Positions 25,998-34,824 of a stretch of DNA of 64,000 nt are shown one piece after another. This stretch comes from Paenibacillus sp. FSL R7-0337 (GTDB lineage: Bacteria; Bacillota; Bacilli; Paenibacillales; Paenibacillaceae): positions 5,146,001 through 5,210,000 of the forward strand of contig NZ_CP150218.1 of NCBI RefSeq assembly GCF_037969875.1, in the 5' to 3' direction. Each line of letters opens with the position of its first letter. Within the stretch, counting starts at the first letter, position 1. Below the pieces are notes generated by a model. It had not been told where the DNA came from. It did no database searches and saw only the letters and a program-made list of their open reading frames with translations. Position numbers and translations under genes: made by a program.

Positions 25998-27512
25998 ATG
26001 AAGAAGACAATATCAGGCATAGCTGCAGTAAGTATGGCAGCCGTTCTGTTCGCCGGGTGCAGTTCAAACACAGATACGGGGGAGAAGGACAAAGCGGCCA
26101 AGGGTGACGTCAACTATCCGGTAGTCAAGATTGCCTATCCTTATGCATACCAGCCGACGGATGAACAAGCAATCGAACAGGAACTCAACAATATTATGCG
26201 GGAACAAGCAAATGCAGAGGTGGACCTGGTCGGTATCGAATTCGGGAACTGGGCCACCCAGCTTAACCTGATCCTGACCGGCGGCGGCAAGGAATCCATT
26301 GACCTGTTCGATTCCTTCCTCTATACCTCGCTTGCTAACCTGGTGACGAACGGGCAGGTGATGGACCTCACCGAGTTGATGGAGAGTCAAGGAAAAGAGA
26401 TTAGCGGCTTATTCTCGAACGGACTTGAAGGCTTCCTGGAGACGGGTAAGATTAACGGCAAGCAGTACGGCATTCCCAGTCTGACGGCCTATTCCAATGA
26501 GAATTTCTATTATGTGCGCAAAGAAGATGCCCAGAAGGCAGGCATTGACTGGTCGCAGGTGAATAACCTGGATTCAATGTCAGAGGCAATTCTTAAGCTG
26601 AAGGCGTCAAATCCGGACAAGGCCTACATCCCCGGCTCCACACAGATTTATTGGAATCCGAAGAATATCGATTATCTGGGCGACACAAACCTGCTTGGCG
26701 TGCTGCTTGATCCTACGAAGAGCACAACGGTGGAGAATTACTATGAGTCCGATTATTTCAAGACTTTCCTGGGCTATGTGAAAGAGTGGAAGAAGAACGG
26801 TGTATTCAGCCCTGATCCATTAAGCAACAGCAACCCGACGCTGAATAACATCCTGATGGGAATCACGAATGGTACAACAGGTTACGCTTGGGATACGAAT
26901 GCAAGCTTACTGTCTACAGAAGCCCAGATTAATGTGAAGCTGGAGGGAGCGAAAGTTACCGAAGCGCTCTCAACCACCAGTGATGCAACAACCTTCCTAT
27001 GGCACATCAGCGCCTTCAGCAAGAACCCGGAAGCGGCCATGAGAGTGCTTAGCGTGTTATATACCAATGCGGAAGCCGCACAGCTTGTAGGTAATGGAAT
27101 TGAGGGTCTGGATCATGAGTTCAATGCTGACGGGCAGATGGTCTACCCTGAAGGAAAGAAGGATATGTCCGAGCTTGGGTGGCAGGCCGCTTCATTAGCG
27201 TACTGGCCCAATCAGATGCTCAATAAGACCTGGTATTATGAACCGGTAGATATCTATACGAGAATGCTGGAGAAAAATAAGAGCGCTAACAAGTCCTTGG
27301 CTCTAGGCTTCTCCTTCGATTCGTCGAAGATAGCCGACCAGATCACAGCCTGCTCCAACATAATTGCACAGTATTATACACCGCTTATGTATGGTGAAGT
27401 GGATATCGATTCTACCCTTCCTGAATTTCAAAAGGCTCTTAAAAGCGCCGGAATTGATGAGATTGTTGCAGAGAAGCAGAAGCAGTTGAATGCCTGGCTG
27501 GCAAGTAAATAA
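25998..27512 (+). CDS. Extracellular solute-binding lipoprotein (sugar ABC transporter)
   Basis: A 504-residue family 1 solute-binding protein. The lipoprotein signal ends LFAGC with Cys ~20 as the lipid anchor, and the rest fits LipO/LplA-type proteins that serve LplB/YtcP permeases. ATG 25998 follows GAGAGGGG; the reading from 25929 adds an unlikely cytoplasmic leader. It captures the substrate outside the cell for the permeases encoded divergently. A strong hairpin follows the stop, which would give more transcript of this gene than of the downstream enzymes. Confidence 0.9.
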   Translation: MKKTISGIAAVSMAAVLFAGCSSNTDTGEKDKAAKGDVNYPVVKIAYPYAYQPTDEQAIEQELNNIMREQANAEVDLVGIEFGNWATQLNLILTGGGKESIDLFDSFLYTSLANLVTNGQVMDLTELMESQGKEISGLFSNGLEGFLETGKINGKQYGIPSLTAYSNENFYYVRKEDAQKAGIDWSQVNNLDSMSEAILKLKASNPDKAYIPGSTQIYWNPKNIDYLGDTNLLGVLLDPTKSTTVENYYESDYFKTFLGYVKEWKKNGVFSPDPLSNSNPTLNNILMGITNGTTGYAWDTNASLLSTEAQINVKLEGAKVTEALSTTSDATTFLWHISAFSKNPEAAMRVLSVLYTNAEAAQLVGNGIEGLDHEFNADGQMVYPEGKKDMSELGWQAASLAYWPNQMLNKTWYYEPVDIYTRMLEKNKSANKSLALGFSFDSSKIADQITACSNIIAQYYTPLMYGEVDIDSTLPEFQKALKSAGIDEIVAEKQKQLNAWLASK

Positions 27513-27527
27513 AAATACATTTACTTT

Positions 27528-27553
27528 GGGAAGGGCATGGCCCTTCCCATTTT
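27528..27553 (+). terminator. Partial terminator/attenuator after the binding-protein gene
   Basis: GGGAAGGGC (27528-27536) and GCCCTTCCC (27540-27548) form a 9-bp stem with a 3-base loop and then ATTTTAG. Weak U-tract and close downstream gene (27568) suggest partial read-through, or protection of the binding-protein mRNA 3' end. Confidence 0.65.
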
Positions 27554-27567
27554 AGAAGGAACTTATT

Positions 27568-28761
27568 ATGAATGGAACCATATGGAATAGACCTTATATA
27601 TCCGTGCTTGTTATCAACACATTGAATTTCTTTTCGTTCTATTTAACAGCAACCATCCTGTCCAAATATCTTGTCGGTATTGGAACAACAGTGGCCATGG
27701 CGGGGTTCATCGTCGGCCTGTTTGCATTAACCTCCCTGTGCTGCAGACCCTTCAGCGGGATCATGGCAGACAGACTCAGCAATGTCAGCATTCTCAAATG
27801 GAGCAATATCATTATCGGCATTGGACTTCTGGGCTTTACAGTGACTACGAACGTAACCTTATTAATCCTATTCCGAATCATTATTGGCGTCGGCTTTGCC
27901 TTCTCGGGGACCTCCCAGATTGCCCTGGCCTCCAAGTATATTCCTAACGATAAGATGGGGGAAGGCATCGGATACCTGGGAATGGGGATGGTGGTCGGCT
28001 CCGCAGTCGCACCGGGGCTGGGACTGGCCATCGCAGATGCCTACGGCATGGAGAGTGCATTCCTGATCTCGGCGGTATTGTCAGGAGTTGCGTTTGCCCT
28101 CTTGTGCTTCTTCAAGGATGAGAAGAGAAGAACTGCTGAAAAGAAGCGGATTAGCTTCAACGATATCATCGCATTAAAGGCCCTTCCGTTCACTCTGGTA
28201 TCCAGTTCCTTTTCGTTCGTCAATGGCATTGTAGCTTCCTATCTGATTCTATATGCGGATGAGATTCATGTCGCCGGGATCAGCATCTACTTCACCGTAT
28301 ATGCGATTGTATTATTCGTCGCCAGACCGCTCGCAGGCAAGCTGATGGATAGGAAGGGGATCAGAGTGGTGGTCATTCCTGGGCTGATTCTTACTGCGGC
28401 CGCTATGTTCTTCCTGGGCAGAAGCAGCTCCTTAATGTTCATTCTGATCACAGGAGCGGTAAGAGCGCTTGGACAAGGGGCGGGACAGCCGGCGCTGCAG
28501 ACAGGAGTCATTGAGATCGTAGGGAAAGAGAAGAGCGGCGTTGCCACCAGTACTTATTATCTGGGCGGAGATGTAAGCCAGGGAATCGGGCCGATGGCCG
28601 GCGGGTTCATCGTGCAATCGATAGCTGGAGTGAACGGTTATACCACCTTATTTGATGTCTGTGGCGGTCTGGTCTTATGCGCCCTTGTTTATTTTGTCTT
28701 CATCACGAGGAAGAGCAAAGCCTATAAACCTCACGCCAAGAATGGAATTGGAATGATGTAA
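27568..28761 (+). CDS. MFS transporter
   Basis: A 397-residue major facilitator protein with about 12 transmembrane segments. The loop 2-3 motif GIMADRLSN and the later GKLMDRKGIR are the family's conserved cytoplasmic loops. It lies between the binding protein and the esterase genes of the sugar locus, so it may export a by-product (for example the released acid) or import a second substrate. Its ribosome site is AGAAGGA. Substrate unknown. Confidence 0.85.
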   Translation: MNGTIWNRPYISVLVINTLNFFSFYLTATILSKYLVGIGTTVAMAGFIVGLFALTSLCCRPFSGIMADRLSNVSILKWSNIIIGIGLLGFTVTTNVTLLILFRIIIGVGFAFSGTSQIALASKYIPNDKMGEGIGYLGMGMVVGSAVAPGLGLAIADAYGMESAFLISAVLSGVAFALLCFFKDEKRRTAEKKRISFNDIIALKALPFTLVSSSFSFVNGIVASYLILYADEIHVAGISIYFTVYAIVLFVARPLAGKLMDRKGIRVVVIPGLILTAAAMFFLGRSSSLMFILITGAVRALGQGAGQPALQTGVIEIVGKEKSGVATSTYYLGGDVSQGIGPMAGGFIVQSIAGVNGYTTLFDVCGGLVLCALVYFVFITRKSKAYKPHAKNGIGMM

Positions 28762-28786
28762 TTACAGGAATAAAGGAGTTGTGCAG

Positions 28787-30256
28787 GTGGACCCTACCAT
28801 TCGATTAATACCGGGAATTCCGGACGATGATAACAGGCATTACCTTCCGGAGCAATTGAAAGCAAGTCAGATCGTTGTGAACGAGAACGGAAATAACTCG
28901 CAGGTGTACCCTGAGCGCTTAAAAGAGATGAAAGGGAACATCATCGATGATGTTGAGGATCTATGGTATGAGTATGTGCCGGACAGCTATGATCCATCCA
29001 GCAAAACACCACTGGTCTTCTCGATGCATGGCGGCCTGATGACCGGATGGGGACAGTGTGTCTATACATCCTGGTCCCATATCGCAGACCGGGAGGGATT
29101 CATTGTGGTGTATCCCGACGCCCATCTGCGGAGATTCTGGCAGATTGAATGCGAACCGCGCATATTTGAGTTGCTCTCTGCGCCTAATGATGCAGGCTTG
29201 TATATGCATGAATGCCCCAAGGATATGAGTGAGAACAAAGATGTCCAGAAGGTATTCAAGCTGCTGGAGATGATGAAAGAGAAGTACAACATTGACGAAG
29301 AGCGGATCTACATGCAGGGCATGTCTATGGGGGACCAGATGACTTCGATGATGGCACGATATTACGGCAATCATTTTGCAGCCATGGCCGGTTCGGCAGG
29401 GCCGGCGACAGTCGGACTCTTGTTTGATGAGAACAACCAACCTATCAATCAGGGCGGTCCTGTGACGATATGGCAGTCGAGAGCGGAAATCGATATAGCG
29501 CCCATGGGCAGCGAGTATACCATTGAAGAGGTTGTTGTCAAGAACAGGGAATATTGGCTGAGAATTAATGAGTGTAATGAGCTGCCCCGGATTAAGATCA
29601 TTGGTGAGAATAATCTGGCTTTCTATACTGGAAGCAAAGCAGATTATGTCTTCAGAGATGTCAAGAACAGAGATCACGGTCAGACTTTCGATGATGCCGA
29701 ACTGGTCTGGGATTATCTGTTCTCCGGTGCAAAGAGACAAGAGGATGGAACTGCGCTGTATGCAGAGCCTGTCATAGAACGGACGGGGGATCAAGTGTCA
29801 CTGGCGGTTGCCCCGGATTGTGAGTATGCCTGGGTGAATGGCAGCAAAATCAAAATGCCTGGTAAATCAGTGATGTGGAATAAGCTGAAATACCACGGCC
29901 TGGACGGCAATGCTGAGGTTAGAGGCTCCTATTGTATGATTCCTGCTTCATTTGTCGCCGGGTGCTATGAAGCCGCTTATGTTGAACACGATGGCTGGGC
30001 ACAGATCACCTTACCGGACGGAACTGTGATTCAGCTCGCCAGAGGATGCATCGGCTGCACTATGAATAACAGAGTTCATTCTATGTTATGTGAACCAATT
30101 GAACGAGAGGGGATGTTGTATATTTCCCTGGAGTGGTTCTGCAGAGAGATCGGCAATATGCATGTTTCAACCTGTAATGATGTGATGTATGCAACGGATC
30201 ATTATTCCGTATTGTCCGCTAACATGGCAAGACTGATCAAGGATGTATTGAAATAA
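28787..30256 (+). CDS. PHB-depolymerase-like esterase with C-terminal stalk-like domain
   Basis: An alpha/beta hydrolase of the polyhydroxybutyrate depolymerase/feruloyl esterase group. FSMHGGLMTGWG is the oxyanion region, GMSMGDQM carries the nucleophile serine (~S180) and RDHGQTFDD the likely catalytic histidine. No signal peptide is present, so it acts in the cytoplasm. The last ~70 residues resemble the copper-amine-oxidase N-terminal/stalk fold common in Paenibacillus surface proteins, which is odd for an intracellular enzyme. GTG 28787 fits AAAGGAG at the right distance; GTG 28781 is too close. It probably removes an acyl group from the imported glycoside. Confidence 0.7.
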   Translation: MDPTIRLIPGIPDDDNRHYLPEQLKASQIVVNENGNNSQVYPERLKEMKGNIIDDVEDLWYEYVPDSYDPSSKTPLVFSMHGGLMTGWGQCVYTSWSHIADREGFIVVYPDAHLRRFWQIECEPRIFELLSAPNDAGLYMHECPKDMSENKDVQKVFKLLEMMKEKYNIDEERIYMQGMSMGDQMTSMMARYYGNHFAAMAGSAGPATVGLLFDENNQPINQGGPVTIWQSRAEIDIAPMGSEYTIEEVVVKNREYWLRINECNELPRIKIIGENNLAFYTGSKADYVFRDVKNRDHGQTFDDAELVWDYLFSGAKRQEDGTALYAEPVIERTGDQVSLAVAPDCEYAWVNGSKIKMPGKSVMWNKLKYHGLDGNAEVRGSYCMIPASFVAGCYEAAYVEHDGWAQITLPDGTVIQLARGCIGCTMNNRVHSMLCEPIEREGMLYISLEWFCREIGNMHVSTCNDVMYATDHYSVLSANMARLIKDVLK

Positions 30257-30286
30257 GGGACTCGATTTCTGATAGGGGAGTATGTT

Positions 30287-31225
30287 ATGCATAAACTTGA
30301 AGAATTATTAATGAACCCGCAAGCATGGTCTGCCCCGGCAATCGGGAGTGATATTCCCCGCGGAGATATGCCGGGCGATAAGGTGGACATTAGCCATGAC
30401 CACATCACCAAGTCAAAGCTTGTCTTTGCGGAGCTGCTGCGTCAGCTTCCGGAAGTGATGAAGAACAGCAAAGATCACAAAATCGTAATTGCCGTCTGTG
30501 GAGGCTCCGGGGTGGGCAAAACAGGTATAGCCGCGCTGATCTCCTATTATTTTAACCAGCTTGGGATTGGAAGCTATACTCTCTCAGGAGACAATTATCC
30601 CAGACGGATTCCTAAGTACAACGATGCTGAGAGGCTTAGAATGTTCAGACAGGGCGGAGTCCGGGCATTAGTCCAAGCAGATATGATGAATGATGAGGTA
30701 TTCCGGGCTCTGCATGAATTACAGGAGCAAGAGAAGGATGCCGACACGGACTATATTGATAAATACTCATGGTTTAAAACCTATCTGGACGGGGCAATTG
30801 AGGGTCTAAGCGGGTATCTGGGAACCATCCAGGAGATCGATTTCAGTGAAATGACGGAACTTGTCGCCGAATTCAAGAGGGGAGCAGACTCGGTCTGGCT
30901 GAAGCGAATGGGCAGAACGGAATGCGACCTCTGGTATGAGAAAATTGATTTCAGTAAGATCAATATCCTGGTCATTGAATGGACACATGGCAACAGTGAT
31001 TATTATGAAGGCGTGGATCTTCCAGTATATCTTAACAGCACACCTGAAGAGACACTCATCTATAGAACGATCAGGAACAGGGATGGCAACACAGATAGTC
31101 CATTTACAAGCAGAGTCCTGGAGATTGAACAGCGGATGCTGGATTCGCAGGCCCACAAGGCCAAGGTGATCCTGTCTAAATCCGGTGAATTGCTTATGTT
31201 TGAACAATACCTGGCGTTAACGTAG
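30287..31225 (+). CDS. P-loop small-molecule kinase (uridine kinase/phosphoribulokinase-like)
   Basis: A 312-residue protein with Walker A GGSGVGKT (residues 72-79) in an N-terminal-extended uridine-kinase-like fold. LVIEWTHGNSDYY resembles the Walker B/lid region of this group, and a basic IYRTIRNRDG segment follows. Plant-type glycerate kinases belong to the same superfamily. It lies 21 bp before the GH13 phosphorylase gene, so it may phosphorylate the non-glucose product of that enzyme. Substrate unproven. Confidence 0.65.
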   Translation: MHKLEELLMNPQAWSAPAIGSDIPRGDMPGDKVDISHDHITKSKLVFAELLRQLPEVMKNSKDHKIVIAVCGGSGVGKTGIAALISYYFNQLGIGSYTLSGDNYPRRIPKYNDAERLRMFRQGGVRALVQADMMNDEVFRALHELQEQEKDADTDYIDKYSWFKTYLDGAIEGLSGYLGTIQEIDFSEMTELVAEFKRGADSVWLKRMGRTECDLWYEKIDFSKINILVIEWTHGNSDYYEGVDLPVYLNSTPEETLIYRTIRNRDGNTDSPFTSRVLEIEQRMLDSQAHKAKVILSKSGELLMFEQYLALT

Positions 31226-31246
31226 GGACAGCGAGGAGGAATTACC

Positions 31247-32953
31247 ATGCAGCACGGAATCAGTGCGAATCATGCCCCGATGCTTAATGCTTACCCTGAC
31301 AGCATGGGGGGGACCATAGCCGATATTATTGAGGTGCTACAGAGGCCTGAGTTCCAGAACACCTTCGGATCATTCTACATTCTGCCCAGTCTATTCAATT
31401 CAGATCTGGATAGAGGCTTCTCCGTCATTAACTATGAGCTGAATGAGCAGCTTGCTGCCAGAGCGGAGCTTGAAGCATTACAGAAGCTGGGGTTGGATCT
31501 GAAGCTTGATTTCATCCTGAACCATGCTTCCGTACTGTCAGAGCAGTTTCAGGATCTGGTTGCGAAGGGCGAGGAATCCAGATACAAGGACTTCTTCATC
31601 AATTGGAACACGTTCTGGGCAGGCCGCGGACAGATGACCCCTGACGGCTACCTTCAGCCGGAGGAAGAGCTGATTCAGCAGATGTTCTTCCGCAAACCGG
31701 GGCTGCCGATTCTAATGGTGCGGTTCCCGGATGGCAGGGATGTGCCATACTGGAACACTTTTTATCAGGATATCAAATATCCTGTGGTTGATGCCCAGGA
31801 CCTGATGAAGCTTGCCGGTATCCAGTACTATGCAGCCGATCAGATCGCTTCAATTGTGAATACCGCAGTTGCTGGCGGAACCAGACCGAAGGACATTGAA
31901 TTTGGAACATATGCTGTGTACAAAGCAGCAGTGGTTAACTATATGGAAGCGAGTAAAAAATATCTGGGGCAGATGGATCTGAATATTAAATCTCCACTAG
32001 TCTGGGAGTTCTACGATGGAGTGTTGAAGCAGTTATCCGGATATGGTGCCACAATCGTAAGGTTAGATGCCTTTGCCTACGCGCCTAAGGAACCCGGTGA
32101 GAGGAATTTCCTGAATGAGCCGGGGACATGGGAGGTGCTGGAGAAGGTCCGGCAACTGGCAGACCGGTATAACCTGTCATTATTACCGGAAATCCATGCC
32201 AGCTACAGTGCGAAGAATTATGAAGCTATTGCGGCGAAAGGCTATATGACCTATGACTTCTTCCTGCCGGGACTGATGATTGATGCACTGGAAAATGCGG
32301 ATGGAACTACGCTAAAAGCATGGGCAGACGAGGTTACCGCAAAGGGCATTCAGACGGTTAACATGCTGGGCTGTCATGACGGTATTCCACTGCTGGATCT
32401 GAAGGGGCTTATCCCGGAGGAACGTATTCAGCAGCTTATTAATACTGTTGTCGCGAGAGGCGGGATGGTCAAAGACCTGCATGGGCAGCAGCAAGTGTAC
32501 TATCAGGTGAACTCTACCTATTACAGCGCACTGGGTGAAGATGACAAGAAGCTGCTTATGGCACGGGCCATACAGTTATTCATGCCGGGCAAACCGCAAA
32601 TCTGGTATCTGGATCTGTTCGCCGGCAAAAATGACTATGAAGCGGTTGAAAGAGCTGGCGCGGGCGGCCATAAAGAAATCAACCGGACCAATCTGTCCAA
32701 AGAACAGATCGATCATGCCCTTACCACGGCTGTGGTCCAGAAACAGTTAGAGATGCTCCGGTTCAGATCTTCATTCCCTGCATTTGCGTCAGATGCTGAG
32801 ATTGGCATTGAAGCAGATGGGCACCGGATGAGATTCACATGGGAGAAGAATGGTTACGTGGCCACACTCCATGCAGATCTGAAGGTAATGACCTATGAAC
32901 TGGAAGGCATCCGAAGAGGGGGGAACGAAGATGAAAAAATACGAATATCGTGA
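31247..32953 (+). CDS. GH13 subfamily 18-type glycoside phosphorylase (sucrose phosphorylase family)
   Basis: A 568-residue alpha-amylase-superfamily enzyme. The nucleophile D274 in IVRLDAFAYAP, acid/base E315 in LLPEIHASYS and third acid D378 in GCHDGIPLLD are all present. The HDGI pattern and the N-terminal YPDSMGG and ILNHAS blocks point to the sucrose phosphorylase subfamily (GH13_18), which also includes glucosylglycerate and glucosylglycerol phosphorylases. It would split a glucoside with phosphate into glucose 1-phosphate and an acceptor. It is longer than the ~500-residue norm. The exact substrate cannot be read. The next gene overlaps its end by 23 bp. Confidence 0.8.
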   Translation: MQHGISANHAPMLNAYPDSMGGTIADIIEVLQRPEFQNTFGSFYILPSLFNSDLDRGFSVINYELNEQLAARAELEALQKLGLDLKLDFILNHASVLSEQFQDLVAKGEESRYKDFFINWNTFWAGRGQMTPDGYLQPEEELIQQMFFRKPGLPILMVRFPDGRDVPYWNTFYQDIKYPVVDAQDLMKLAGIQYYAADQIASIVNTAVAGGTRPKDIEFGTYAVYKAAVVNYMEASKKYLGQMDLNIKSPLVWEFYDGVLKQLSGYGATIVRLDAFAYAPKEPGERNFLNEPGTWEVLEKVRQLADRYNLSLLPEIHASYSAKNYEAIAAKGYMTYDFFLPGLMIDALENADGTTLKAWADEVTAKGIQTVNMLGCHDGIPLLDLKGLIPEERIQQLINTVVARGGMVKDLHGQQQVYYQVNSTYYSALGEDDKKLLMARAIQLFMPGKPQIWYLDLFAGKNDYEAVERAGAGGHKEINRTNLSKEQIDHALTTAVVQKQLEMLRFRSSFPAFASDAEIGIEADGHRMRFTWEKNGYVATLHADLKVMTYELEGIRRGGNEDEKIRIS

Positions 32954-33800
32954 TGTGAATCTGCGCGGCAAACTTGAAAGGGTAACTTATATGACCACCA
33001 ACAGAGAGGGGGAGCCCCGGGATAAATATGCCAATGTCTATTTGCCCTATGGCTATAACGCTGCAGACGCAGGCACAAAATATAATATTCTATACGTCAT
33101 GCATGGCGGAGGCGGGAACCCGGATGCCTGGCTGGATGGCTGTAAAGTGAAGAATATGCTGGATTACGCCATTGATACAGGAGAAGTAGAGCCGTTAATT
33201 GTGGTGTTTCCTTCATACTATAAAGAGAAGATTTCAAGAATTGGCAAACCGGACGCGGAGCTGGAAAGGGAGAACGTGATGTTCTTCCAGAAGGAATTAG
33301 TCGAAGAGCTGTTGCCTGCCGTTGAAGGCGCCTATCATACTTATGCTGAGGATGTGACTGTAGAAGGATTGCAGGCTTCCAGAAGGCACAGAGGGTTCGG
33401 CGGGTTCTCTATGGGAGGCTGTACAACCTGGTTCGTGCTTATGAATCATCTCGACTATTTCAAGGAGTTCGTTCCGCTTAGCGGAGATTGCTGGGCTATT
33501 GAAGTGAAGGGAGCTTTCACCAAACCGGTTGAGACTGTACAAGTGTTGCATGACAGTGTGAGCAAGTCCGGGTATGGGCCAGACGAATTCGTCATTCACG
33601 TAGCAACTGGAACGAAAGACCCTGCCTCTGAACCGCTGAATGCACAGGTGGAGGAAATGAAAAAGTATCCGCAGACCTTTGTCTACGAGGATGATTTCTC
33701 CAAGGGAAACCTGCACTATCTGTTAGCAGAAGATGAGACTCATTCGTATGAGTCGGTATATCAATTCCTGCATCATATCCTTCCTTATATGTTCAAGTAA
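32931..33800 (+). CDS. CE1-like esterase (esterase D/feruloyl esterase family)
   Basis: A 289-residue alpha/beta hydrolase. YVMHGGGGNPDAW is the oxyanion loop, GGFSMGGCTTW carries the nucleophile serine and DETHSYESV the catalytic histidine. This is the CE1/enterochelin-esterase pattern. There is no signal peptide, so it works on imported esters. ATG 32931 lies inside the end of the GH13 gene behind GAGGGGGG. Last gene of the sugar-locus operon; it and the 28787 esterase may remove different acyl groups. Confidence 0.8.
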   Translation: MKKYEYRDVNLRGKLERVTYMTTNREGEPRDKYANVYLPYGYNAADAGTKYNILYVMHGGGGNPDAWLDGCKVKNMLDYAIDTGEVEPLIVVFPSYYKEKISRIGKPDAELERENVMFFQKELVEELLPAVEGAYHTYAEDVTVEGLQASRRHRGFGGFSMGGCTTWFVLMNHLDYFKEFVPLSGDCWAIEVKGAFTKPVETVQVLHDSVSKSGYGPDEFVIHVATGTKDPASEPLNAQVEEMKKYPQTFVYEDDFSKGNLHYLLAEDETHSYESVYQFLHHILPYMFK

Positions 33801-33803
33801 AAT

Positions 33804-33853
33804 AATGACCCGCAAGCCGGACGCTTGAGAAAGTGACCGGATTGCGGGTCATT
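33804..33853. terminator. Bidirectional terminator at the end of the sugar locus
   Basis: AATGACCCGCAA (33804-33815) pairs perfectly with TTGCGGGTCATT (33842-33853). It separates the convergent CE1 esterase and methyltransferase genes and is followed by GCGTTT on the plus strand. Confidence 0.85.
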
Positions 33854-33874
33854 GCGTTTCTTTGCTATCCGATC

Positions 33875-34651
33875 TCACTCCGCCATCTTCACTGCACAGA
33901 CCCGCAGCCGCCGGTAGTCGGCAATCCATTGTCCCTGCAGGTAATGCTCCGGACGCAGCTGCTCTTCCACTTCGCGATAGATTACAGTCTTGTCTTCTGC
34001 ACTGACATCGTAGAAGAAGTCATCGGCCATCATGTCGAGCCAATCCCGGATTCCGCTCTCCCCCTGCAAGGGAGTCGGCCGTTCGAAATGCTGGGCCAGC
34101 GTGACGAGGAAGCCATGTGCCTCCAGCACTGCCGCATATTCTCCGATGGTGGGGAAATACCAAGGATTGCGTCCCTGCGGGTCATAGCCATGCGCTTCCA
34201 GTGCAGCCTCGGTTGCATTCACCAGCGCGGCAACGTTGCGGTAGCCGCCGAATTCGGCGACGAACCGCCCGCCGGTCCGAAGTGCACCTGCTACCGTTAC
34301 CGCGACGGCGTGCGCGTCCTTCATCCAGTGCAGCGCAGCGTTGGAGAACACTGCATCGAAAGGCAGAGCGGTCCGGTAAGTGTATGCATTCTGGGCGCTC
34401 AGATTCAGGTGCGGATACTTGCTGCGGCCACGGGCAATCATCTCGGGTGACAGATCGATGCCCACTGTATCCGCTCCAGCGGCCGCGATCTTAGCTGTAA
34501 GATCGGCTGTTCCGCAGCCGATATCAAGCACGCGCTCACCGGGCTGAGGCTGCAGCAGCGAGAGGACATCGCTGCCCAGCTTGGAGACGAAATCCAGTTT
34601 ATGATCATACGTATCTGCCTGCCATTGGTTATTGGAAGCCGGTTGATTCAT
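33875..34651 (-). CDS. Class I SAM-dependent methyltransferase (trans-aconitate methyltransferase-like)
   Basis: A 258-residue protein. VLDIGCGTADLTAKIA is motif I, GIDLSPEMIARGRSKYP motif II, and FDAVFSNAALHWM is the typical region of the Tam/COG4106 group. ATG 34651 follows GGAGGGGAAG. Stand-alone gene between hairpins. Related proteins methylate small carboxylates, but assignment by similarity is not reliable for the exact substrate. Confidence 0.8.
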   Translation of the reverse strand: MNQPASNNQWQADTYDHKLDFVSKLGSDVLSLLQPQPGERVLDIGCGTADLTAKIAAAGADTVGIDLSPEMIARGRSKYPHLNLSAQNAYTYRTALPFDAVFSNAALHWMKDAHAVAVTVAGALRTGGRFVAEFGGYRNVAALVNATEAALEAHGYDPQGRNPWYFPTIGEYAAVLEAHGFLVTLAQHFERPTPLQGESGIRDWLDMMADDFFYDVSAEDKTVIYREVEEQLRPEHYLQGQWIADYRRLRVCAVKMAE

Positions 34652-34759
34652 GTACTTCCCCTCCTTATGAAGTTCAGTATAGTGCTGCATAGCTTATAAA
34701 TGAAATATATAGTTTCTATACGTTTAATAAGCATTGCCTATAACTGCGCTCTCAACAAA

Positions 34760-34801
34760 AATAGACCGCAAGCCTCTGCTCTTTAAGGAGGGCGGTCTAT
34801 T
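34760..34801 (-). terminator. Terminator of the LRR protein gene
   Basis: AATAGACCGC (34760-34769) pairs with GCGGTCTATT (34792-34801). On the minus strand it is followed by TTTTGTTGAG. GACCGC hairpin family. Confidence 0.85.
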
Positions 34802-34824
34802 CTCTCATATCATAGTAGCGGAAA

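Noticed and set aside
28961-29794. 277-codon minus-strand frame across the esterase gene
   Set aside because: Fully antisense to an enzyme with readable catalytic residues; low-complexity translation without motifs.
33833-34450. 205-codon plus-strand frame over the methyltransferase gene
   Set aside because: Begins inside the terminator and is antisense to a gene with a perfect SAM motif.
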